From: Erythrobacter litoralis
GTDB lineage: Bacteria > Pseudomonadota > Alphaproteobacteria > Sphingomonadales > Sphingomonadaceae
Length of the DNA stretch: 64,000 nucleotides
NCBI RefSeq assembly: GCF_001719165.1
Contig: NZ_CP017057.1
Span: 1,178,001-1,242,000, forward strand
Direction of reading: 5' to 3'
Shown here in pieces: positions 26,982 to 36,688 of this stretch (position 1 is the stretch's first letter; every line of letters starts with the position of its first letter). Position numbers and translations under genes: made by a program. The notes under the pieces were generated by a model. It did not search any database and was not told the DNA's origin. It saw only the letters and a program-made list of their open reading frames with translations.

Positions 26982-27590
26982 TCAGGCGATGCGGTTGAAC
27001 CGGTCGAAATCGGGGCGCGGGCTGCGCTCGAAGATGCTTTCCGGGTCGCCATATCCGATCGAGCACAGGAAATTGGCCCGGTGGCGCGGCTCGTCGGCGA
27101 AGAAGGCCTTGTTCACCGCTTCGGCGTCGAAACCCGACATCGGTCCGCAATCGAGCCCCACCGCCCGCGCGGCGAGGATAAGGTAGGCCCCTTGGAGCGA
27201 GGAATTGCGGAACGCGCCTTCCCTGCGGCTTTCCTCGTCACCCTCGAACCAGCTCTTCGCGTCGGTGTGCGGGAACAGCCAAGGCAGTTCCTCGTGAAAG
27301 TCGATGTCATAGCCGATGATCGCGGTAACGGGAGCGGCGCGGATCTTGTCCTTGTTGCCCTCCATCGCGCATTCGGCGAGCTTCGTCTTCGCCTCGTCGC
27401 TCTTCGCCCAGACGATGCGGGCAGGCTGCATGTTGGCCGAAGTCGGCGCCATCTTCACGAGGTTCCAGATTGCGTGCAATTGTTCGTCGGTGACCGGCTT
27501 GTCGAGCCAGCCGTTATACGTGCGCGCTTCGTTGAAGATCTGGTCGAGCGCATGGTCCGAAAGGACGTGCCCGTGGAACTGCTTGGTCAT
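26982..27590 (-). CDS. Nitroreductase-family protein, RutE-like
   Basis: A 202-residue flavin reductase. MTKQFHGHVLSDHALDQIFNEARTYNGW and APTSANMQPARIVW are close in pattern to the malonic semialdehyde reductase RutE. SSLQGAYLILAARAVGLDCGPMSGFD matches the nitroreductase core. The rest of the rut pathway is not nearby, so the substrate is open. It lies between nifU and tsaB on the same strand, an unusual member for that block. Start at 27590 follows the sequence GGGGCC; an upstream frame extension is not supported. Confidence 0.9.
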   Translation of the reverse strand: MTKQFHGHVLSDHALDQIFNEARTYNGWLDKPVTDEQLHAIWNLVKMAPTSANMQPARIVWAKSDEAKTKLAECAMEGNKDKIRAAPVTAIIGYDIDFHEELPWLFPHTDAKSWFEGDEESRREGAFRNSSLQGAYLILAARAVGLDCGPMSGFDAEAVNKAFFADEPRHRANFLCSIGYGDPESIFERSPRPDFDRFNRIA

Positions 27591-27618
27591 GAAAGGCCCC
27601 GGTAGATGAAAGCGAGAG

Positions 27619-28197
27619 TCAGGCGGCTCGCACTTCAACGACTTCGGGGACGTAATGTTTCAGCAGGCTTTCGATTCCCTGCTTGAGTGTCGCCGTGCTC
27701 GACGGGCAGCCCGAACAGGCGCCCTGCAGGGTGAGATAGACGACGCCGTCCTTGAAACCGCGATAGGCGATGTCGCCGCCATCGCCCGCGACGGCGGGGC
27801 GCACCCGGGTTTCGAGCAATTCGTTGATCGCCGCGACGGTTTCGGCATCGGCCTCGTCCTCTTCGACGACCGGCTCGTCCTCGGCCGGGACCGCGATCCC
27901 GTCCGCGCTGCCGCCCTGGAACAGCGGCGCCTCCGAGACGAAGTGATCGAGCAGGATCGCGACCACCTGCGGCTTCAACGCACCCCAGTCCGCGCCCGGC
28001 GCGGCGGTGACGGTGATGAAGTTCCAGCCATAGAACACGTTCACCACCTCGCCCGTGTCGAACAGCGCCTGTGCCAGCGGGCTTGCGGCCGCCGCTTCGG
28101 GCGAAGCGAATTCGCGCGTGCCCGAAGGCATGACGGTGCGGCCCGGCAGGAACTTGAGGCTGGCGGGGTTCGGGGTGGTTTCGGTTTCGATGAACAT
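27619..28197 (-). CDS. NifU/NfuA-type iron-sulfur scaffold
   Basis: A 192-residue protein with an N-terminal Nfu_N domain (MFIETETTPNPASLKFLPG) and a C-terminal NifU domain with the cluster-binding pair CSGC (in LQGACSGCPSSTATLKQGIE). An acidic linker of about 20 residues joins them. It carries or delivers Fe-S clusters. It is divergent from the M16 peptidase gene with 115 bases between starts. The frame extends past 28197, but MFIETETTPNP is the family start. Confidence 0.95.
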   Translation of the reverse strand: MFIETETTPNPASLKFLPGRTVMPSGTREFASPEAAAASPLAQALFDTGEVVNVFYGWNFITVTAAPGADWGALKPQVVAILLDHFVSEAPLFQGGSADGIAVPAEDEPVVEEDEADAETVAAINELLETRVRPAVAGDGGDIAYRGFKDGVVYLTLQGACSGCPSSTATLKQGIESLLKHYVPEVVEVRAA

Positions 28198-28312
28198 AAC
28201 TGAGATATAGTATCGACGCGTGGCCCTGCCAACTGTGAGATTTGCGAAGTTTCGTGCCGGCATGACGGGACATTCACTGGTCCTTCATGGCCCGAACCCC
28301 TATAGGACAGTC

Positions 28313-31300
28313 ATGAAAGTCCTCGTCCGGGCCAGTGCCGCCCTTTCGCTTCTCTTCGCCCCGCTCGCGTTCGCCGCCCCTTCCTTCGCGCAGGAGGCGG
28401 CTCCGGCCGAGGCGGCCGTGGCCAAAGAGATCGCCATTCCCGCGCCCACCGCGATCCAGACGGGCGATGAAACGCCGTGGCTCTACGAAGGCAGCAATGT
28501 GCCCGTAGACCGCGAATGGCTGTTCGGCGCGATGGATAACGGCTTGCGCTATGCGGTGCGCCGCAACGGCGTGCCGCCCGGCCAGGTTTCGATCCGGGTG
28601 CGGATCGATGCGGGTTCCCTGCATGAGCGCGACGACGAACAGGGCTTCGCCCACCTTCTCGAACACCTCCTGTTCCGGGAGAGCAAATATCTCGGCCAGG
28701 CCGAGGCGATCGCGGCGTGGCAGCGGCTGGGCGCGACGTTCGGCAGCGATGCCAATGCCGAGACCAGCCCGACGCATACCGCCTACCGGCTCGACATCCC
28801 GAATATCGACCAGGCGAAACTGGTCGAAAGCTTCAGACTGCTTTCCGGCATGATCCGCGAGCCGGTGCTGAGCGAAGAGAACGTGGCCGCTGAACGCCGG
28901 ATCGTCCTTGCCGAAAAACGCGAGCGGGGCGGGGCGGGACAGCGCGTCGCCGACCTGACGCGGAGGACCTTCTTCGCCGGCCAGCGGCTTGCGACGCGCA
29001 ATCCGATCGGCACGGTGGCAACTCTCGAAGCGGCGGATGCGCAAGGCGTGCAGGGCTTCTATAATCGCTGGTACCGGCCCGAGAACACCGTCATCGTCGT
29101 CGCTGGCGATGCCGAGCCCGAAGTGCTCGCGGGCCTCGTCGAACAATGGTTCGGTGACTGGCAGGGCAAGGGCGAAGCCGGAACGCCGCCCGATTTTGGA
29201 GATCCCGCGGCCCCCGAAGGCGCCAAGGCCAGCCCGGTGCTCAGCGCGCCGATCGGCGATCTCGGCATCGCGACCGAACCCGACCTGCCGCGCAATCTCA
29301 CCTATGCCGTGATGCGGCCGTGGCGGAAGGTCGACGACACGATCGTCTACAATGAAGGCCTGCTGCTCGACGCGGTGGCGCAGGCGATCATCAACCGGCG
29401 GCTCGAGGCGCGCGCACGCGCCGGGGGCAGCTTCCTCTACGCTGCGGTCAGGCAGGAGGACATCTCGCGTTCGACCGATGCGACGTTCGTCAGCCTCGCG
29501 CCGCTCACCGATGACTGGCAGGCCGCGCTTGCCGAGGTCCGCGCCGTCATCGCCGATGCTCTAGCCAGTCCGCCCACGCAGGAGGAGATTGACCGCGAGG
29601 CGGCCGAATTCGATGTCGTCTTTGCCAACCAGGTCGAACAGCGCAGCGTGCAGGCGGGCAGCGAACTCGCCGACAATCTCGTCAATGCCGTCGATATCCG
29701 CGAAACCGTCGCCGCGCCCGAAGTGGTGCTCGAGGTCTTTCGCGGCATGAAGGACCGCCTGAATCCGGCCGAAGTGCTCGAACGCACGCGAGGCCTGTTC
29801 GAAGGCAGCGTGATCCGTTCGGTCTATGTCACGCCCGAACTGGGCGAGGCCGACGAGGGTCGCTTCAAGCTTGCCCTTTCGAGCGAGGTCGAAGTGGACG
29901 GCAGCGCCCGCCTCGCTGCGCAGACCATCGAATTCGGCGACCTCCCGCCGGTCGGCGAGCCGGGCACGATCGTCAGCCGCGTACCGCTCGGCGTGCTCGA
30001 GATCGAGCGGATCGATTTCGACAATGGCGTCAAGGCGCTGATCTGGGCGAACGATGCGGAGCCGGGCCGGGTGACAGTGCGCGTGCGCTTCGGCGCAGGC
30101 TACCGCGCTTTCGACGAGGAAAGCGCGGTCTACGCCCCGCTGGGCGAAGTCGCGCTGGTCGGCTCGGGCCTTGGTGAACTGGGGCAGGAAGAGCTCGACC
30201 GGATTTCGACCGGGCGCAAGATCGGCTTCGAATTCGGCATCGACGATGCGGTCTTCACCTTCACCGCACAGACCCGGTCGGAGGATGTCGCCGACCAGCT
30301 CTATCTCTTCGCCGCCAAGCTCGGCATGCCGCGCTGGGACCCGGACCCGGTGAAGCGCGCCAAGGCCGCGGCCGAGCTTGCCTATAACACCTTCGCCACG
30401 AGCCCCGGCGGGATCCTCGCCCGGGATCTCGAATATATCCAGACCGACATGGACCCGCGCTTTGCGACCCCCGACCCGGAGGCACTCGAAAGCGTCACGC
30501 CCGAGGGTTTCCGCAAGGTGTGGGAGCCGCTGCTTGCCCAAGGCCCGGTCGAAGTGCTGGTGTTCGGCCAGTTCGACAAGGAAGCGATCGTCGAGAAGCT
30601 GCGCAGGACTTTTGGCGCGCTGCCCGAGCGTGAGCCGATCGCGCCCGAAATTGCCGCGCGCGTGCCCGATTTCCCGGTCACCGGTGGCGAGCCGGTGGTG
30701 CGCTTTCATCGCGGCGATGAAAACCAGGCCGCGGCGGTCGTCACCTGGCCGAGCGCGGGCGGCACGGCCCGGATCCGCGAGGCGCGCCAGCTCGAAATCC
30801 TGACGCAGGTGTTCAACAACCGTCTGATGGACGCGCTGCGCGAGCAGGCCGGCGCCAGCTATTCACCGCAGGTCTTCTCCAAGTGGCCCGAGGACCTTTC
30901 GAGCGGCGGGCGGATCACCGCGCTTGCTCAGCTCGAGCCGGAATTCGTGCCGTTCTTCTTCGCCGCGGCGGACAAGATCGCCGATGATCTCGCGACCAAT
31001 CCGCCGACCGAGGACGAGCTCGAACGCGTCACCGCACCGCTTGCCGAGCGGATCCGGCGGGCCTCGACCGGCAACCAGTTCTGGCTCTACAATCTCGAAG
31101 GCGCGACCACCGATCCGGCGCGGGTGCGGTTCCTGCGTTCGCTGCTGGCGGATTATTCGCAGACAACGCCCGAGATCATGCTGCTTCTCGCGGATCGGTA
31201 TTTCGTGCAGAAGACGCCGCTCAAGCTGGCGATCATCCCCGAAGGACAGGACCTCGCCGAAACGCCCCCGGCAAGCGCGATCCCCGACGTGGCGCCCGCT

Positions 31301-31345
31301 CCGACGGCGGCGCAGCGAGAGCGCGTACAGGTGATCGGACGGTGA
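28313..31345 (+). CDS. Periplasmic M16 metallopeptidase (double domain)
   Basis: A 1010-residue zinc peptidase of the pitrilysin family. A signal peptide ends near SFAQ (residue 27). The inverted zinc motif HLLEH is at 114-118, with the downstream Glu in the NAETSPTHTAY region. A second, inactive M16 half follows from about residue 520. Two full halves of about 480 residues make the closed clam-shell chamber for degrading peptides. The start is chosen at MKVLVRASAALS because it begins the signal peptide; 31 codons of open frame upstream are ignored. Confidence 0.95.
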   Translation: MKVLVRASAALSLLFAPLAFAAPSFAQEAAPAEAAVAKEIAIPAPTAIQTGDETPWLYEGSNVPVDREWLFGAMDNGLRYAVRRNGVPPGQVSIRVRIDAGSLHERDDEQGFAHLLEHLLFRESKYLGQAEAIAAWQRLGATFGSDANAETSPTHTAYRLDIPNIDQAKLVESFRLLSGMIREPVLSEENVAAERRIVLAEKRERGGAGQRVADLTRRTFFAGQRLATRNPIGTVATLEAADAQGVQGFYNRWYRPENTVIVVAGDAEPEVLAGLVEQWFGDWQGKGEAGTPPDFGDPAAPEGAKASPVLSAPIGDLGIATEPDLPRNLTYAVMRPWRKVDDTIVYNEGLLLDAVAQAIINRRLEARARAGGSFLYAAVRQEDISRSTDATFVSLAPLTDDWQAALAEVRAVIADALASPPTQEEIDREAAEFDVVFANQVEQRSVQAGSELADNLVNAVDIRETVAAPEVVLEVFRGMKDRLNPAEVLERTRGLFEGSVIRSVYVTPELGEADEGRFKLALSSEVEVDGSARLAAQTIEFGDLPPVGEPGTIVSRVPLGVLEIERIDFDNGVKALIWANDAEPGRVTVRVRFGAGYRAFDEESAVYAPLGEVALVGSGLGELGQEELDRISTGRKIGFEFGIDDAVFTFTAQTRSEDVADQLYLFAAKLGMPRWDPDPVKRAKAAAELAYNTFATSPGGILARDLEYIQTDMDPRFATPDPEALESVTPEGFRKVWEPLLAQGPVEVLVFGQFDKEAIVEKLRRTFGALPEREPIAPEIAARVPDFPVTGGEPVVRFHRGDENQAAAVVTWPSAGGTARIREARQLEILTQVFNNRLMDALREQAGASYSPQVFSKWPEDLSSGGRITALAQLEPEFVPFFFAAADKIADDLATNPPTEDELERVTAPLAERIRRASTGNQFWLYNLEGATTDPARVRFLRSLLADYSQTTPEIMLLLADRYFVQKTPLKLAIIPEGQDLAETPPASAIPDVAPAPTAAQRERVQVIGR

Positions 31346-31446
31346 TCGAGCCCTGAATCGGGCGCGACACATTGTTGTCGCAAGGCCCCTTGCGGCTTTA
31401 CAGATGGAATACGCGGGCCTAGGCGCGCTGCCCTTGGCAAAGTGAC

Positions 31447-32856
31447 ATGACGGATGTGAACGAGTTGAACGTGGCGAAGGACTGGAAACCCGACGGCTGG
31501 AAGGCCCATGAAGCGCGGCATCTGCCGCATTACGAGGATGCAGGCGAACTGGCCGCGGCCGAGCAGACGCTCGGCAATTATCCGCCGCTCGTCTTCGCGG
31601 GCGAGGCACGGGCGCTGAAGGCCGATCTTGCCGATGTCGCGAACGGGCACGGTTTCCTGCTCCAGGGCGGGGACTGCGCCGAAAGCTTCGCCGAATTCCA
31701 CCCGAACAACATCCGCGACACGTTCCGCGTGCTGCTGCAGATGGCGGTCGTCATGACTTTCGCCAGCAAGCGCCCGGTGGTGAAGGTCGGCCGGATGGCG
31801 GGCCAGTTCGCCAAGCCGCGGTCCTCGCCCACGGAAACGATCGGCGACATGACGCTGCCGAGCTATTTCGGCGACAATATCAACGGCATCGATTTCGACC
31901 CCGAACAGCGCCGCAACGATCCCCAGCGCATGCTGCGCGCCTATTCGCAGGCGGCGGCGACGCTCAACCTGCTGCGCGCCTTTGCCGGCGGGGGCTATGC
32001 GAACCTGCGCCAGGTCCACCAGTGGACGCTCGATTTCATGGGCCGCACGCCGTGGACCGAGAAATTTAGCCAGACCGCCGACCGGATCGGCGAGGCACTG
32101 GATTTCATGGAAGCCTGCGGGATTGACCCCGCCACCGTGCCGCAATTGCAGGGCACGAGCTTCTACACCAGCCATGAAGGCCTGCTTCTGCCCTACGAAC
32201 AGGCGATGACGCGGCAGGATTCGCTCACCGGCCGGTGGTATGCGACCTCCGCGCACATGCTGTGGATCGGCGATCGCACCCGTTTTCCGGGCAGCGCGCA
32301 TATCGAATGGGCGCGCGGGATCGCCAATCCGCTCGGCATGAAATGCGGGCCCAGCCTCGAACCCGACGACCTGCTGCGCCTTCTCGACACGCTCGACCCG
32401 CAGCGCGAGCCAGGTCGGATCACGCTCATCACCCGGTTCGGCCACGACAAGGTCGAGGACGGCCTGCCGCGGCTGGTGCGCGCGGTGAAGCGCGAGGGGC
32501 ACCCGGTGGTGTGGAGCTGCGACCCGATGCACGGCAATGTCGTGAAATCGGACACCGGCTTCAAGACGCGGCCCTTTGACCGCATCCTCAAGGAAGTGAA
32601 GGGCTTCTTCGCGGTCCACCGCGAGGAAGGCACGCACCCCGGCGGTATCCATATCGAGATGACCGGGCAGGACGTGACCGAATGCGTCGGCGGCGCGGTC
32701 GCGATCACCGAGGAACGGCTCGGCGATCGCTACCACACGCATTGCGACCCGCGGCTCAATGCCGAGCAATCGCTCGAACTCGCTTTCCTCATCGCCGAAA
32801 TGCTTAACGAAGCGGCGAACGAGCGCGGGGCAGGTGCGAAGGCCGACGCGGCCTAG
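31447..32856 (+). CDS. Class II DAHP synthase
   Basis: A 469-residue 3-deoxy-7-phosphoheptulonate synthase, the first step of the shikimate pathway. The plant-like (type II) motifs are clear: [61 protein letters not shown] and a C-terminal [18 protein letters not shown]. Cys and acidic metal ligands are in place. It is a single gene downstream of the M16 peptidase. Confidence 0.97.
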   Translation: MTDVNELNVAKDWKPDGWKAHEARHLPHYEDAGELAAAEQTLGNYPPLVFAGEARALKADLADVANGHGFLLQGGDCAESFAEFHPNNIRDTFRVLLQMAVVMTFASKRPVVKVGRMAGQFAKPRSSPTETIGDMTLPSYFGDNINGIDFDPEQRRNDPQRMLRAYSQAAATLNLLRAFAGGGYANLRQVHQWTLDFMGRTPWTEKFSQTADRIGEALDFMEACGIDPATVPQLQGTSFYTSHEGLLLPYEQAMTRQDSLTGRWYATSAHMLWIGDRTRFPGSAHIEWARGIANPLGMKCGPSLEPDDLLRLLDTLDPQREPGRITLITRFGHDKVEDGLPRLVRAVKREGHPVVWSCDPMHGNVVKSDTGFKTRPFDRILKEVKGFFAVHREEGTHPGGIHIEMTGQDVTECVGGAVAITEERLGDRYHTHCDPRLNAEQSLELAFLIAEMLNEAANERGAGAKADAA

Positions 32857-32918
32857 GCAAAGCTGCTCGGGGGCGCGTTCGTCCTTGTTAAGGCATGATC
32901 GGAGCAGGATCGCGCCCC

Positions 32919-33113
32919 ATGCCTGCTGCCGACCCGTTCCTTCTTGCCGCCAGTATCGCGATCGGCTGCGCTGCGCTCGGTGCGCTGCGCCCGATCCTCG
33001 CCGCGCGCCGCGAAGCCCGCGCGGCAGCGCGCGCGGCGCGGGAACGTTCGCGGCGCATGCATGCCGAGATCGAGGCCCGGCTCGAGGCGCTGCGAGCGGA
33101 TCGGGGCGTATAG
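32919..33113 (+). CDS. Small single-pass membrane protein, unknown
   Basis: A 64-residue protein: one N-terminal helix (PFLLAASIAIGCAALGAL) and a long Arg/Ala/Glu helix (ARREARAAARAARERSRRMHAEIEARLEALRAD) that is likely a coiled coil in the cytoplasm. A GGAGCAGG site lies upstream. An earlier ATG at 32895 is also possible. No family recognised. It sits between DAHP synthase and egtB. Confidence 0.55.
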   Translation: MPAADPFLLAASIAIGCAALGALRPILAARREARAAARAARERSRRMHAEIEARLEALRADRGV

Positions 33114-33270
33114 ACGGACCGGCACGCGCACTCGATCCGGCTTATGGCAGGCACGGTGCATCTCGCCGTTCGATGCTGTTGCAACCCTTTCATTCCAATC
33201 GCGTTTGCTTCATGTCGGCATCCGAACGGGCCCTCTTACCTGCGGCCCGGCCGATGCGAGGAGGTCCCGC

Positions 33271-34563
33271 TTGACCCGATCCATGCCGACCGAGGCGTCG
33301 TCCGTTCCCGCCGCAAGCAGCGAAGAAACCCCTCTTGCTCAGAGTTTTGCCGCCACCCGCGCGCTGAGCGAGGCGCTGGTCGAACCGCTGTCCGATGCCG
33401 ATGCCACCATCCAGTCGATGGAGGATGCAAGCCCGGCCAAGTGGCATCTCGCCCATACGACATGGTTCTGGGAGACGTTCCTGCTGCGCGACCACGTGCC
33501 GGGATACGAAAGGTACGACGCGGACTGGCCGTTCCTGTTCAATTCCTATTACGAGGCGGAAGGAGCGCGCATCGCGCGCTTTTCGCGCGGGCTGCTCTCG
33601 CGCCCGACGCTGGGCGAGGTGCTCGACTGGCGCGCGGCGGTGAACGAGGCGATGGAGCCGCTGCTCTCCGACCCGGCCTGCAAGGATCTCATCCGGCTCG
33701 GCATCGCGCACGAACAGCAGCACATCGAATTGCTGCTCACCGACATCAAGCACGCGCTTTGGCACAACCCCCTTGGCCCGGCGATGTGGGATGCGGCACC
33801 CGGACCGTCCGCGCCCGCAGGCGAGCAGGGCTGGCACGAACACCCCGGCGGCATCGCGCTGGTCGGCCATGACGGGTCGGCTCCCGACGAGGCCTTCGCC
33901 TTCGACAACGAAGGCCCGCGCCACCGCGTGCTGCTCGAACCCTTCGCGCTGGCGGACCGGCTGGTGACGAACGGCGAGTGGGCCGAATTCATCGCCGATG
34001 GCGGCTATGATACCGCCTCGCTCTGGCTTTCCGACGGCTGGGCCTGGGTCGGGGAAACGGGTGCGCGCGCACCGCTCTACTGGCGCGAAGGCGAGGCCTT
34101 CACTCATGCCGGCTGGCAGAAGCGCGACCCGCACGCCCCTGTCACCCACATCAACTATTTCGAAGCCGATGCCTTTGCGAGCTGGGCAGGCATGCGGCTC
34201 CCGACCGAATTCGAATGGGAAGCGATCGCGCGCGGGCAGGACGGGTCGGCCAGTGCCACGGCCCACGATGCGTGCGCTGGCAACCAGCTCGACGATGCCG
34301 CCGCGCCGGCCCCGCGCGGGGGCAAGGAGCTGTTCGGCGATTGCTGGCAATTCACCCGCTCGGCCTATCTGCCCTATCCCCGCTTCCGCCCGGCGGCCGG
34401 CGCGGTGGGCGAATACAACGGCAAGTTCATGAGCGGGCAGTTCGTATTGAAAGGCGCAAGCTGCGCCACGGTGCGCGGCCATTCGCGCGCCTCGTACCGC
34501 AATTTCTTCTACCCGCACCAGCAATGGCAATTCACCGGGTTGAGGCTCGCAAGGGATCTGTAA
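33271..34563 (+). CDS. egtB: Ergothioneine biosynthesis sulfoxide synthase EgtB
   Basis: A non-heme iron enzyme joining hercynine with a thiol donor. The 430-residue protein has a DinB-like N-terminal half with iron ligands in WHLAHTTWFWETF (His59 or His62) and HEQQHIELLL (His147, His151), and a C-terminal FGE-sulfatase domain (HINYFEADAFASWAGMRLPTEFEWE to NFFYPHQQWQFTGLRLARDL). A TTG start at 33271 is preferred: GAGGAGG lies six bases before it, while the ATG at 33283 is too far. egtD follows after three bases. Confidence 0.95.
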   Translation: MTRSMPTEASSVPAASSEETPLAQSFAATRALSEALVEPLSDADATIQSMEDASPAKWHLAHTTWFWETFLLRDHVPGYERYDADWPFLFNSYYEAEGARIARFSRGLLSRPTLGEVLDWRAAVNEAMEPLLSDPACKDLIRLGIAHEQQHIELLLTDIKHALWHNPLGPAMWDAAPGPSAPAGEQGWHEHPGGIALVGHDGSAPDEAFAFDNEGPRHRVLLEPFALADRLVTNGEWAEFIADGGYDTASLWLSDGWAWVGETGARAPLYWREGEAFTHAGWQKRDPHAPVTHINYFEADAFASWAGMRLPTEFEWEAIARGQDGSASATAHDACAGNQLDDAAAPAPRGGKELFGDCWQFTRSAYLPYPRFRPAAGAVGEYNGKFMSGQFVLKGASCATVRGHSRASYRNFFYPHQQWQFTGLRLARDL

Positions 34564-34566
34564 GGC

Positions 34567-35568
34567 ATGACGAAGAACAAGGGGGCCACGAAGACCGGCC
34601 TCGCGCTGGTGGAACGCGATGAAAGCGGGATCGATCTCGCCTTCCGCGCCGACGTGCTCGAAGGCCTCCGCGGCTCGCCCAAGGCGATCTCCGCGCGCTG
34701 GCTCTATGACGATGCGGGCTCGCAATTGTTCGAGGACATCACCAAGGTCCCCGAATATTACCCGACCCGCGCCGAGACCGAGATATTGAAGACCCGCGCC
34801 GGGGAATTCGCGGAGATGATCGGATCGGGCCGGGCCGTGGTCGAATTCGGATCGGGTTCCTCGGTCAAGACGCCGCTGCTGCTCTCCGCGATCGAGCCCG
34901 CCTCCTATGTGCCGCTCGACATTGCGGGCGATTTCCTGCGCGCGGCGGCTGCCGATCTCGCGGAGAAATTCCCGGCCCTGCCGGTCCATCCGGTCGAGGC
35001 CGATTTCATGCGCCGCGTCGAATTGCCGGGCGAAGTCGCGGACCAGCCCAAACTGGGCTTCTTCCCCGGATCGACCATCGGCAATATGGTCGCGCGCACC
35101 GCTGTGGACCTCTTGCGCTCGATGCGCGAGACGCTTGGCACCGGAGCGCAGCTGCTGATCGGGATGGACCTCATCAAGAACGAGGAGGTGCTGGTCGCCG
35201 CCTATGACGATGCGGGCGGGGTGACGGCCCAGTTCAACACAAACCTCGTGCGGCGGATCAACCGCGAACTCGAAGGCGACATTCCGCTGGACAAGCTTCA
35301 CCACGAAGCGCGCTGGAACGACGACTATGCCCGGATCGAGATGCATCTCGTCGCCGAGGAGGCGATCGGCTTCACGGTCAGCGGCGAGGCATTCGGGATG
35401 GAGAAGGGCGAGACGATCCACACCGAGAACAGCCACAAGTTCAACCGCCGCACTTCGAACATGCTGCTGCTCGCCGGCGGCTGGGAGCCGGTCCAGCGCT
35501 GGCTCGATGCGGAGGGGCGCTTCTCGATGATCCTCGCCGAAGCCCGGCCCCCGCGCTCTGCGCCGTGA
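34567..35568 (+). CDS. egtD: L-histidine N-alpha-methyltransferase EgtD
   Basis: EgtD trimethylates histidine to hercynine, the first step of ergothioneine synthesis. The 333-residue protein shows the family pattern SARWLYDDAGSQLFEDITKVPEYYPTRAETEIL, the SAM loop VVEFGSGSSVKT, and GFFPGSTIGNM. It is co-transcribed with egtB. egtA, egtC and egtE are not present nearby, so the two-gene form is inferred. Its stop lies in a 23-base tandem duplication. Confidence 0.97.
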   Translation: MTKNKGATKTGLALVERDESGIDLAFRADVLEGLRGSPKAISARWLYDDAGSQLFEDITKVPEYYPTRAETEILKTRAGEFAEMIGSGRAVVEFGSGSSVKTPLLLSAIEPASYVPLDIAGDFLRAAAADLAEKFPALPVHPVEADFMRRVELPGEVADQPKLGFFPGSTIGNMVARTAVDLLRSMRETLGTGAQLLIGMDLIKNEEVLVAAYDDAGGVTAQFNTNLVRRINRELEGDIPLDKLHHEARWNDDYARIEMHLVAEEAIGFTVSGEAFGMEKGETIHTENSHKFNRRTSNMLLLAGGWEPVQRWLDAEGRFSMILAEARPPRSAP

Positions 35569-35598
35569 CGAAAACGCGCTCCGCGCCGTGACGAAAAG
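35553..35598. repeat. 23-base tandem duplication across the egtD stop
   Basis: Two copies of a unit starting GCGCT and ending CCGTGACGAAAA lie at 35553-35575 and 35576-35598 and differ by two bases. The egtD stop codon (TGA, 35566-35568) is inside the first copy. The second copy is out of frame by two bases. Confidence 0.85.
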
Positions 35599-35652
35599 GC
35601 ATTGCGTGCCACAAGCCGGAAACCCCGTGCGGCACCGCGCGTTGGGGCTCGG

Positions 35653-36609
35653 ATGAACACGCGCACCCACGACATTCTCGTCATCGGCGCCGGCATGGCC
35701 GGCCTCGCCTGCGCCACGCGCCTCGCCGCAGCGGGGCGCGAGGTCGCCCTGATCGACAAGGGCCGCGGCCCCGGCGGGCGCATGGCCGCGCGCCGGGCAG
35801 AGATCGGCGGCGAAACCGTTTCCTTCGATCATGGCGCGCAATATTTCACCGCCCGCGACCCCGTTTTCGTCGAGGCCGTGGCAGACTGGGAAGCGGCTGG
35901 CGCCGCCGCGCGCTGGCCCGAAGCGGGCGAAGACGCCTTCGTCGGCACGCCGGGCATGAACGGCCCTATCAAGGCCATGGCGGGCAAGGTGTCTGTCAGC
36001 TGGTCGGTGCGAGCGACAAGCCTGCTGCGCGGTGGCGATGCTTGGCGGGTGGAGGCGGGGGAAGAGGCCTTTGCCGCGCGCACCGTGCTGGTCGCGATCC
36101 CCGCAGAACAGGCCGTCGACCTGCTGACAGAGCCGGCCGCCCACCTTGCCGGGCTGGCGAGCGAAGTGGTCTCCGAGCCGTGCTGGGCGGTAATGGCGGG
36201 CTTCGCTGAAAGGCTCGACATCACCGCTGACACTTTTCGCAGGGAGGATGGCCCGATCGCCTGGGCCGCGCGCAATTCAGCAAAACCCGGCCGCACCGGT
36301 GCGGAGAACTGGGTGATCCATGCAAGCACAGCCCGCAGCCGCGAATTGCTGGAGGCGGAAAAGGAAGAGGTAGCCGAGCGCTTGCTCGCCGATTTTTTCG
36401 TGACAAGCGGCGCTGCGTCCGCAAGGCCGCTCCACCTCGCTGCGCATCGCTGGCTCTACGCCATGCCGGCGAGCCTAGGCGGCGAAGCGGCCCGGTATGA
36501 CGCGCAGGCGCGTATCGGCATCGCGGGCGACTGGCTGCATTCCCCCCGCGTCGAAGGCGCATTCCTATCGGGCCTCGCACTCGCCAAAAGCGTGCTCGTC
36601 CATGGCTGA
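35653..36609 (+). CDS. FAD-dependent amine-oxidase-like oxidoreductase (renalase-like)
   Basis: A 318-residue flavoprotein. The Rossmann motif VIGAGMAGLACA is at about 11-22, followed by the second FAD motif IDKGRGPGGRMAARR and SFDHGAQYFTARDP, which is typical of the renalase-like/NAD(P)-binding FAD family. The C-terminal IAGDWLHSPRVEGAFLSGLALA closes the FAD site. Substrate unknown. It starts 84 bases after egtD and may share its transcript. Confidence 0.92.
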   Translation: MNTRTHDILVIGAGMAGLACATRLAAAGREVALIDKGRGPGGRMAARRAEIGGETVSFDHGAQYFTARDPVFVEAVADWEAAGAAARWPEAGEDAFVGTPGMNGPIKAMAGKVSVSWSVRATSLLRGGDAWRVEAGEEAFAARTVLVAIPAEQAVDLLTEPAAHLAGLASEVVSEPCWAVMAGFAERLDITADTFRREDGPIAWAARNSAKPGRTGAENWVIHASTARSRELLEAEKEEVAERLLADFFVTSGAASARPLHLAAHRWLYAMPASLGGEAARYDAQARIGIAGDWLHSPRVEGAFLSGLALAKSVLVHG

Positions 36610-36688
36610 GAGGCCGCGAAAAGGCTAGTGGACCCACAGCCCCTGCGCCGCGTAGCCCGCGCGAGTGAGAGCTGCGGGGAAAGAGACA

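Noticed and set aside
33190..36144. A 984-codon minus-strand open frame
   Set aside because: It lies antisense to egtB, egtD and the FAD oxidoreductase, all well-recognised. The translation has no domain and typical shadow composition.
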